Shown: piece after piece, positions 60,101 through 64,000 of the stretch
Position numbering within the stretch: position 1 is the first letter of the stretch
Layout: every line of letters begins with the position of its first letter
Assembly: GCA_026182355.1 (NCBI GenBank)
Contig: JAPFBL010000008.1
Location: 1,303,501-1,367,500, forward strand
DNA from: Hermatobates lingyangjiaoensis
Taxonomy: Eukaryota; Arthropoda; Insecta; Hemiptera; Hermatobatidae
Direction: 5' to 3'
DNA length: 64,000 nucleotides
Notes under the pieces: generated by a model
Database searches by the model: none
What the model saw: only the letters and a program-made list of their open reading frames with translations
What the model was told of the DNA's origin: nothing
Made by a program: the position numbers and the translations under genes

Positions 60101-61746
60101 AATTCTTCCGAAATTTACCTGTGGCCAGGTACCAATTGAAAGACTATATATATCCTAAGCTTGCATCTATCTCGCAAGAGCTTAAGACTTCGGCTCTGCA
60201 AACCTTGGCTGAAGACAAATAGCTATGTATGTCTCCTCCATACCTGGATCTGGTAAAGCGGGAGTAGCAGAGCTGCCTACTTGTGCTACCTTATCAAGGA
60301 CATTTAGCTGTGAGAGACCCCTTGAGCAAATATGGTGGAGAAATGCTGCTAAGCATGCTGCCACTATCGAACTTGCAAAAAAGTCTGTAATACCCACTTC
60401 CTAGTTGATTCGCAGGCTGCCATTCACAACCTGTCCACAGAAATTGATACCGACTGTCAAAGAACGATAGACTAGAAAAGGTTGCTCAACACCCTACCAG
60501 GAAACGGCTGGACCTTAAAGGTTCAGTGGATTCCCAGCCACGTCGGTATAGACTGAAACGAATAGGCAGGCACTCTGGCTAAACAAGGTTCCCAAATGCA
60601 GCAACCAAATTGCCCACCCCAAAAGCCAACTTACCGCGACGGTTGATCAGAAAGAAAAACAAAACTTGGCTTGTAAAGCTGCTAAGGAAAACTGGGAAAG
60701 CCTGGTTACACAGGGTCGTATAAAACACGGCCTCCTACATTACTGGGTTGTTTCTACATCTGGAACACTAAATCTTACCTTACTCAAGTTTATTTAATTA
60801 AGGTTCTATAATGATTACCTGAAGTGGTACAGACTCAGGACCTACAGTTTAAATCTGAGTGACGACGAGATCGATATTTAGCATCCCCCTAAGAAAACAT
60901 GTGGCGTCAGGATTTCTGTCTTCCGTTATTCAGTACTACAGGCATGCACCTGAAACTCACAATAAATATGATCATTTAGTCTGTTCATTCTGATTACAAA
61001 TGAGTGATTATAATGTGGTTAATAGCTTAGAGGTTATAAAATATGTAACTTAAGGTAAATTGTTGGAATATATACTTATTATTGCTCGTAATATTTCTTC
61101 TCTACTTCATGTCGAGTGTTGAACCAACTCCCAAAGGACTTAACAGTGGACACGTTTTAAAACCGGTCTAGTATAAAAGACTGTTCAGGTGAAATTATGA
61201 TTTTACATTCTCCTAATTTATTGATAGTTATGTATATGTAAGGTCAAAATTGGCTACTATGATGTAATTATCAAGGGGTCTCAATTGTTTGTAATGTAAT
61301 AGAATAGAGTAGAAATACTAATGATGTTTACCTCAATTATATGTAGAATTAACGAGTGTAGTAATTTTCATTTTTAAAGTTCCATTGGCAAGATTAAAAG
61401 TACACTGTTATAATCGTTATATAATTATTACGTCTATTATTAAAAAAAGTTTTAAAAAGTTGTATTTCTTGGGTTGCATGTATGCTGTGAACATTCACAT
61501 ATCAATTATGTAATCAAGTGCAGTATCGAAAATTACTAATTCCTTGTATAATGGTCTGAAGGTGTGTCGTCTGAAACATAAAGAAAGTTACAGTAAGGCT
61601 AAGACGTTTATTTGCAGGATCAGCTACTGTTTTGCGACGACTGCGACAGAGGCTACCACATGTACTGCCTGGTGCCAGCGCTAGTAACGCCTCCCGAAGG
61701 GTCCTGGAGCTGCCGCCTCTGTCTCACGGAGTTCCATTCCAAGTGA
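24230..61746 (+). CDS. d4: d4/DPF-family (BAF45) chromatin-remodelling subunit
   Basis: Ten exons: 24230-24285, 24421-24530, 27167-27468, 28637-28822, 30944-31022, 34415-34738, 56497-56609, 58273-58420, 59335-59447 and 61618-61746. They join in frame to 1560 nt, 519 aa. The protein is a subunit of BAF-type SWI/SNF complexes that reads modified histone H3 tails (family knowledge). Domains: Requiem N-domain, about residues 14-95 ([45 protein letters not shown]); acidic segment and basic KRRKKR near residue 195; C2H2 finger Cys243/Cys246/His259/His264; PHD1 from Cys411; PHD2 Cys468-Cys512 with [15 protein letters not shown] and [11 protein letters not shown]. Residue Leu245 is formed across the exon 5/6 border. 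Invertebrates usually have a single such gene. Length exceeds vertebrate DPF2 (about 390) mainly through the N-terminal and finger-PHD linkers. Confidence 0.95.
25620..25690 (-). repeat. Family A PLE end repeat, truncated
   Basis: Reads GTGATTAAACCACAATATGA, GGGGAAACAAGACTAAGATC, then TTTTAACCATAACAAGCG on the plus strand, so the element lies on the minus strand and stops in stem II of the motif. The tRNA-derived SINE begins about 40 bp further on. Located in DPF intron 2. Confidence 0.65.
25728..26045 (+). repeat. tRNA-derived SINE copy
   Basis: The head reads GGTAGGGAGCCAGG and a B-box-like GGGCTCAATACC. The body shares GTACGATGTCAGGTACTCGT, ACTTGAGTTA, TTCATTGTGTGGTATCACA and CTATGTGTGTTCTCTTCTGG with the copy at 27.5 kb. 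The tail is GCTACTGCAACTTAACCTAA. Located in DPF intron 2. Confidence 0.75.
26511..26750. repeat. Foldback with paired hammerhead-like motifs (family B copy 1)
   Basis: A near-perfect palindrome of about 240 bp with ends TAAACACTTTTTCTTCTTC and its inverse. Minus-strand motif 26612-26570; plus-strand motif 26653-26690: GCC, CTGAGGA, T, GTC...GAC, GAA, ACGT, T, GTC. Each copy has one or two changes from the form seen at 52.7-53.0 kb. Located in DPF intron 2. Confidence 0.8.
26984..27015 (-). ncRNA. Hammerhead-like motif, family M, all parts intact
   Basis: Minus strand order: CTC, CTGAAGA, C, GGTT-GA-AACC, GAA, AATT, A, GAG. Stem I CTC/GAG, stem II 4 bp, palindromic stem III AATT, and A at the cleavage base. 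It is not inside a visible foldback, so it may be the end of a fragment of another element. Located in DPF intron 2. Confidence 0.55.
27533..27842 (+). repeat. tRNA-derived SINE copy with intact B box
   Basis: GGCCAGTAGCTTACGTACTC stands in for the A box. GGTTCGATATCC at 27580-27591 is a good B box, so the head derives from a tRNA gene. The rest matches the copy at 25.7 kb, including GTACGATGTCAGGTACTCAT, CATTGTGTGGTATCACA and a CGTTACAACGTAACCTAA tail. Located in DPF intron 3. Confidence 0.8.
28280..28505 (+). repeat. Diverged tRNA-derived SINE copy
   Basis: TGTCTAGTGGTTAATGAACT is a good A box and AGGTTTGACCCT a fair B box. Downstream AAGATGTCAGATACTCGTTA, then AGTGAACTTTATTATGGCAA matches the SINE body. 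The 3' tail is lost or too diverged. Located in DPF intron 3. Confidence 0.65.
28863..30632. other. DPF intron 4, mostly unrecognised
   Basis: AT-rich intron DNA. A stretch at about 29340-29540 has more balanced composition (GTGCCTCCTCTGAAGCTCTT, GGGGGATCGAGTC) and could be old transposon DNA, but I recognise no protein in it. Nothing else seen. Confidence 0.45.
30633..30809. repeat. Foldback element of about 177 bp (family G)
   Basis: Arms TTAATATTAGAAACAAGTAA and the inverse match almost fully, and inner arms GGGTGTTAC / GTAACACCC flank the centre. The block GAAACCGGTCGG contains GAA, palindrome ACCGGT, C, as in the hammerhead-like set, but no CTGANGA is present. Located in DPF intron 4. 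Confidence 0.75.
31023..34414. other. DPF intron 5, nothing recognised
   Basis: About 3.4 kb of AT-rich intron. No repeat arms, coding remnant or RNA gene was recognised. Confidence 0.5.
34415..34738 (+). CDS. d4: DPF exon 6: end of C2H2 finger and GC-rich linker
   Basis: This exon finishes the finger ([19 protein letters not shown]) and then encodes a low-complexity linker with six Ala in a row, Thr/Ser runs and SPPPPL, ending [13 protein letters not shown]. Its base composition is much richer in G and C than every other exon in the window, with mostly C or G third codon positions. Reverse frames are open too, but only because of the composition. The linker is not a known catalytic part. 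Confidence 0.9.
35519..35704. repeat. Foldback with hammerhead-like motif (family F)
   Basis: Arms from AAGAGTATCGCACAGAG to CTCTGTGTATTACTCTT pair along about 85 bp. Plus-strand motif 35637-35667: CTGAAGA, C, GGA-TTG-TCC, GAA, then AT-rich stem III. The minus copy (35587-35557) reads CAGAAGA and keeps CTC/GAG for stem I. Comparing the two suggests stem III AATT with T after it. Located in DPF intron 6. Confidence 0.7.
35849..35970 (+). pseudogene. 5S rRNA-like sequence (pseudogene or SINE3 head)
   Basis: The 122-bp stretch begins GCCAACG, as arthropod 5S rRNA does, and its internal part aligns well: CATGAGACCACCAAAGTTGA, GAAACATCGGGCATAGTTAG, CACTTGGATGAGAAACGC, then a 3' end GTAATATGGC. 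Box A and box C regions of the 5S promoter are recognisable but mutated. Its full length suggests a dispersed 5S copy or the 5S-derived head of a SINE. The following 140 bp were not recognised. Located in DPF intron 6. Confidence 0.7.
36110..41117. other. DPF intron 6, first unrecognised part
   Basis: AT-rich intron DNA. Open stretches at 37224-37448, 38596-38859 and 39407-39724 have no recognised domain. A less AT-rich region at about 39830-40800 may be old mobile DNA. Nothing firm. Confidence 0.4.
41118..41610. mobile_element. hAT-like MITE with 8-bp duplication TTATAAAG
   Basis: TTATAAAG is found at 41110-41117 and 41611-41618. Ends are CAGTGTTACTTAAAC and, inverted, CAGTGCTTCTCAAACGG. 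GGGGCGCA blocks repeat inside both ends. The centre has a purine tract (GAAAGAAAGAGAGAGAGAG, then GGGAGGGAGG). No coding. Located in DPF intron 6. Confidence 0.85.
42181..42221 (-). ncRNA. Hammerhead-like motif, family L
   Basis: Minus strand: GTC, CTGAAGA, T, a weak stem II, GAA, palindrome ACATGT, T, GAC. Stem I GTC/GAC is perfect; stem II pairs poorly (G-U pairs and a mismatch). A (G)17 tract lies about 80 bp away. Confidence 0.5.
42303..42319 (+). repeat. Poly(G) tract
   Basis: About 17 G in a row between AT-rich flanks. Confidence 0.8.
42570..42720. repeat. Repeat with GACCG/CGGTC hairpin and TA run (family S)
   Basis: CGACCGCTATTTCGGTCGAA forms a 5-bp hairpin followed by GAAATATTGAAAAGTGA. 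The stretch CACAGTTTATTTTAAGTGTA and the CTGTCCTCCCGGAACGTTTC block recur at 53750-53880, with a (TA) run at the end of both. The upstream CTGANGA part is absent. Confidence 0.55.
42905..42938 (-). ncRNA. Hammerhead-like motif, family C
   Basis: Minus strand: AC, CTGATGA, T, GGCT-AATGTG-AGCC, GAA, palindrome AGCT, T, GT. Stem II is a perfect 4 bp; stem I is only 2 bp before a U-U loop. Confidence 0.55.
43127..43260 (-). pseudogene. C-terminal remnant of a PLE-type GIY-YIG endonuclease
   Basis: Frame with CCC TCT TGG reads [20 protein letters not shown], then [20 protein letters not shown] and ends PSSKKF and TGA. The ...[10 protein letters not shown]...PSLN... block matches the end of GIY-YIG domains in Penelope-like proteins, where the helix Glu is a catalytic residue. 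The N-terminal half is missing and a mariner relic abuts it. Confidence 0.6.
43330..43548 (-). pseudogene. mariner transposase N-terminal relic
   Basis: Minus strand reads [20 protein letters not shown] (second helix-turn-helix) and later [15 protein letters not shown]...LRLC, the conserved stretch before the first catalytic Asp in mariner proteins. About 30 unrelated residues lie between, so it is rearranged. The catalytic domain is absent. Confidence 0.6.
44815..45110 (+). pseudogene. Possible non-LTR retrotransposon RNase H end
   Basis: Plus strand frames give [20 protein letters not shown] followed by AMTPVSLIQ, which resembles the IPGHCDIxGNExxDxxAKxA motif at the end of RNase H domains in Jockey-type elements. 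It is short and has stops. Located in DPF intron 6. Confidence 0.4.
45851..46770 (-). mobile_element. mariner element, internally deleted, TA duplication
   Basis: The 28-bp ends are exact inverse copies: CGAGGTGTGTAAATAAAGTA plus GTGAGACT. TA flanks at 45849-45850 and 46771-46772. The 920-bp length is about 370 bp short of a complete mariner. Because the TIRs match fully this copy is young, and it could still be moved by a complete mariner elsewhere. Located in DPF intron 6. Confidence 0.92.
45911..46677 (-). pseudogene. mariner transposase with internal deletion and frameshift
   Basis: The N-terminal part (46677 to about 46283) reads [40 protein letters not shown] and [20 protein letters not shown]: the two helix-turn-helix units. 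The C-terminal part (about 46268-45911) is in another frame: [42 protein letters not shown]. The second and third catalytic Asp are 34 residues apart (D34D, the mariner spacing). The first catalytic Asp and about 120 residues are missing, so the protein is dead. Confidence 0.9.
46773..51770. other. DPF intron 6, second unrecognised part
   Basis: AT-rich with many T runs. A poly(C) tract of about 22 bases lies at 46897-46918, and a CGCCCCCGGGCACG patch at 47355. No gene, repeat arms or coding remnant was recognised. Confidence 0.45.
51782..51815 (+). ncRNA. Hammerhead-like motif, family J
   Basis: Plus strand: CCTC, CTGATGA, T, GAT-GATT-GTC, GAA, palindrome ATAT, A, GAAG. Stem I CCTC/GAAG has one A-C mismatch; stem II is 3 bp with a U-G. 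A hairpin GTCCCTGAGGGAC lies 20 bp upstream (51763-51775). Confidence 0.45.
52666..53033. repeat. Foldback with two perfect family B hammerhead-like motifs
   Basis: Arms AAAAACTTTTTTTTCTTCAT and the inverse close a palindrome of about 370 bp. Minus motif 52761-52724 and plus motif 52938-52975 are identical: GCC, CTGAGGA, T, GTCTT-AAAATA-AAGAC, GAA, ACGT, T, GGC. Both keep every position of the layout. Located in DPF intron 6. Confidence 0.85.
53129..53497. repeat. Foldback with two perfect family D hammerhead-like motifs
   Basis: A 369-bp near-perfect palindrome, arms GAAGATAGTCGCTCTGAGG and inverse. Minus motif 53173-53140 and plus motif 53452-53485 are identical: CTCT, CTGACGA, C, GT-GAAA-AC, GAA, AGGCCT, C, AGAG. 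Stem I is 4 bp. The high match of the arms points to recent formation. Confidence 0.85.
53750..53902. repeat. Family S repeat copy ending in (TA) run
   Basis: TAAACTGTGAATGCCGGTCG, GAAATATTGAAATTGAGTC, CTGTCCTGCCGGAAGTTTCC and a (TA)n of about 24 bp match 42570-42720. Confidence 0.6.
53905..54125. repeat. Family A PLE ends as a clean inverted pair between TA runs
   Basis: CAATGATCAAACCACAATAA is followed by its exact inverse after about 140 bp. The minus motif (53980-53938) is the best family A copy: GACT, CTGACGA, A, GACCG-CTTGTTA-CGGTT, GAA, AGATCT, T, AGTC. The plus copy (53990-54028) lacks its own 5' stem I strand because the two halves meet there. (TA) runs flank both sides. Confidence 0.85.
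54126..56496. other. End of DPF intron 6, nothing recognised
   Basis: AT-rich DNA with a poly(T) run at about 56190-56212. No repeat or gene recognised before the exon 7 acceptor. Confidence 0.45.
56906..57220. mobile_element. hAT-like MITE, 315 bp
   Basis: Ends TAGGGATTCTCAATC and, inverted, CAGGGTTCCTCAGCC. Flanks ACATAGAA and ACCTAGAG agree at 6 of 8 positions, a worn 8-bp duplication. GGGGTGAA blocks recur near both ends. Located in DPF intron 7. Confidence 0.65.
58273..61746 (+). CDS. d4: DPF exons 8-10: tandem PHD fingers
   Basis: Exon 8 (58273-58420) starts PHD1 with CDFCLGD and CSDCGRSG. Exon 9 (59335-59447) continues [16 protein letters not shown] and opens PHD2 with [10 protein letters not shown]. 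Exon 10 (61618-61746) completes PHD2 with [17 protein letters not shown] and ends EFHSK and TGA. In the DPF family PHD1 binds acylated H3K14 and PHD2 the unmodified H3 N-terminus. All zinc ligands are present. The short stretch LVPALVTPP between the PHD2 ligands differs from the usual LTPP form. Confidence 0.92.
59990..60960 (+). pseudogene. Non-LTR retrotransposon RNase H remnant
   Basis: Plus-strand frames give [40 protein letters not shown], then [13 protein letters not shown] and [11 protein letters not shown]...[10 protein letters not shown]. These are the ordered motifs of a retrotransposon RNase H domain (I/Jockey type). Several stops and frame changes mark it as dead. It is less AT-rich than its flanks. 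Located in DPF intron 9. Confidence 0.7.
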
Positions 61747-64000
61747 TCTTACGCCCGCCTTTGAGGCGTCCCAATCTCTCAAACACCCTCCTCTATTCTA
61801 TCACTTTAACATTCAACCAAGTATTAACAATTTATAAATGTCTATTTTTAAGTCGTAGTTTTGTTTAGTGTTGTAGATAAGCAGCTACTTTTTTCATAAG
61901 ATAGTTTAGAATTTACAACTTTTCTGTGTTTGTGTGCACATTGCTCTTCTAGTTTTTATATTTAACAGTATTCCTTATTTATTTGCACTGTTTTTTTTTA
62001 AAAAAAAATTAAAATAATGTACTTAAAAAGATACGTGTTATATTTTTTTATTTTTGGACCATTCTTAAGGTATGATTTATTATAGATTTGATGAAATTAC
62101 TTAAAGACTGATAAGCACTTCATAAAGAGTATTGAAAAGATGGAGAAATACATTAAAACACATTTTTTTATCAATAGTTACTGTGCAGCATATTTTATGT
62201 CGGTTATGAAATATATAAGCTAATATCAGGACGGTTTCATCTGGTATGAAACATTTATAATATCAGTTAAATACTATTATTTTTAAATCGGCAATAACCA
62301 CTTTGTGTACATATACAATTATAGTGAGCCCTCTGTGATTTCTGTTAAATTATAAATGATACATTGCTGATATATATATATAAAGAATTTCAAAAGCAAG
62401 AAGTGAAAATAAAATCGTTTAAACCTCAATATGGAATGCTAATGTGGGACTAAGGTCTTTCCACTAGTAACGAACCTCGTTATTCTGTCAGAGACTGCGG
62501 AGGGTTGTTACTGGTCGAAATCTCATGGTCCTAATTTAGATCCAATATTGTGTTTTATACGTTTATATATATTATATGTTTGTGTGTGTATGTGTGTGCG
62601 TGTACAGAGCATATTTTTTTTAAACTAATACAAATATTAATCTTTTTCATTTTTTAGAATAAAGAAAAACATGAAATCTAACTTTCTTAATGTGAAGTTA
62701 ATCTACAATAATAATTTATAGCTCTATACGTTTTATGGATAATTATACATTTAATTTTTTTTGTAATTTGAAACAAAGTATATATTACATATATCTATTA
62801 GTGTAAAATTTGCCGGTGACGCATTCTAATTCTACTAAGTGTTAAATTTAATACCATACAAAATTTTAAATGTTTATGCTTAACTGTAAAACATGGCTAC
62901 TATACGACAGTAAATGTGGTACATGTTAAAAATGTTTAATTTATTGTTTATATTTTAAATTTGTAACAGAGTAATTAATCAAGATACATGTAAACCTTTA
63001 CTTCTTATTGTAGTATTTACAACGAAAAATTCTATCTGAACAATATTAAATTCTATCTGATTTTTTTTAAATGAATACTTTGTCATTTGTTTTTTTGAAT
63101 TATTTTCAATACAATATTATTAAATTTATTTTGAATGTATATCACATTTGTTATGCTATTTTTTTTCTAGTGATTAAGTTTGTGAAGCTTAATTTTGTGA
63201 TTGGTTTACTTAGCATTGAGTTTTAGTTGGTATCAAGCGTATTTACTTAGTAAGTTTTTTGTTATCTAAGTTTTAAAGTACATTAATTAAGGATGAATAT
63301 TTTGAGGGTCAAGGTGTGGTTTAAAGTTAAAAGAATAGGGCAGTCTATAAGGAGAAGCCAAATCAGTGTTTACAGTGATTTAATATGTTTTTTAATAATA
63401 ATAATTTATAATTTGTTCTCTTTCATTCAACGTTTCAATGATTACTGTTCAGTTTTTTCTTACTTTTTCAAGTTTAAGTCTTTCTTGTAGAAGTTTGTGT
63501 CTTCCAGGATTTGAAGTTGTCCTGTTTGTAATTTCTTCTGTATAATGTGTAGGTTTTTCCAAATTGTACCTGTGTAGTCATGGTAAGAGTCAATGAAAGA
63601 TATCTAGAATACAGTGAAAGGAATATTTTTACCAGTGATTCATTATCAAAATTAGGCGAGTATTGAAGTACGATGAATTATGAGATTGAACGTTGAGCAA
63701 CTATTTCACCTAAACACATCTCCTGAATACTTATATAGTTATTAAATTCTTGCTGAATACTTCCTCTTTTATCAAATACTAACACAATTCCGTCTTAAAT
63801 TCACTTAATATTTTCAACAAGTCTGTAAACAATAAGGTATCAGATAAGCTAAACAAAAAATATATTTTTTTATTTTCTTGAATCATGTTCTTTACATAAA
63901 TTTTTATATTTTGTTTGTATGAAATAATTTTACATGTTCACCGCCGAATATGAATATATATATATAAGAATAATTATTTTAGCTACTTTTTGTATGCGTT
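61747..64000 (+). other. DPF 3' UTR and downstream DNA
   Basis: After the stop at 61744-61746 the sequence is AT-rich. Candidate AATAAA signals on the plus strand include those near 62410 and 62658; none can be chosen. At about 62440-62520 inverted pieces (GGTCTTTCCACTAGTAACGA and TTACTGGTCGAAATCTC) look like a worn foldback of the hammerhead-like class. No further gene was seen. Confidence 0.5.

Overview
The window is nuclear DNA of an animal, most likely an insect or another arthropod. It is AT-rich, its genes are split by many introns with GT...AG borders, and its spacers and introns are full of decayed transposons. It holds three intact conserved genes whose exons join in frame to full-length proteins. 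No plasmid, phage, operon or CRISPR feature was seen.

Layout. (1) 865-5283, minus: a WDR74/Nsa1-type WD40 protein of 60S ribosome assembly, 6 exons, 376 aa. (2) 8041-9530, minus: a broken C2H2 zinc-finger gene with an internal 66-bp tandem repeat. (3) 10898-23378, minus: DNA polymerase eta, 8 exons, 746 aa, with the catalytic Asp/Asp-Glu residues, a C-terminal ubiquitin-binding zinc finger and a terminal PCNA-binding motif. (4) 24230-61746, plus: a d4/DPF (BAF45-type) chromatin-remodelling subunit, 10 exons, 519 aa, with Requiem N-domain, C2H2 finger and tandem PHD fingers; its sixth intron is 21.8 kb long. Polymerase eta and DPF are divergent, with 851 bp between their start codons, so they may share a promoter region. 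Beyond DPF only AT-rich sequence was seen.

Mobile DNA. The repeats include a 920-bp internally deleted mariner with exact TA duplications, a 758-bp hAT copy with a dimerisation-domain remnant and an 8-bp duplication, two hAT-like MITEs, a pogo-like MITE, a long-TIR MITE, a tRNA-derived SINE family, a full-length 5S-rRNA-like sequence, non-LTR RNase H remnants, and Penelope-like element (PLE) fragments.

Most interesting observation. At least nine otherwise unrelated repeat families carry the same RNA-like pattern: CTGANGA, one extra base, a hairpin, GAA, a short palindrome starting with A and ending with T, a base that is never G, and a short helix closing back onto the bases before CTGANGA. 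This is the hammerhead ribozyme layout with a self-complementary stem III, as expected of ribozymes that work as dimers. In two families the motif lies 160-200 bp downstream, on the same strand, of a remnant of a PLE GIY-YIG endonuclease C-terminus. Hammerheads in PLEs are known. The number of families in one window, and the shared extra base after CTGANGA, deserve a check.
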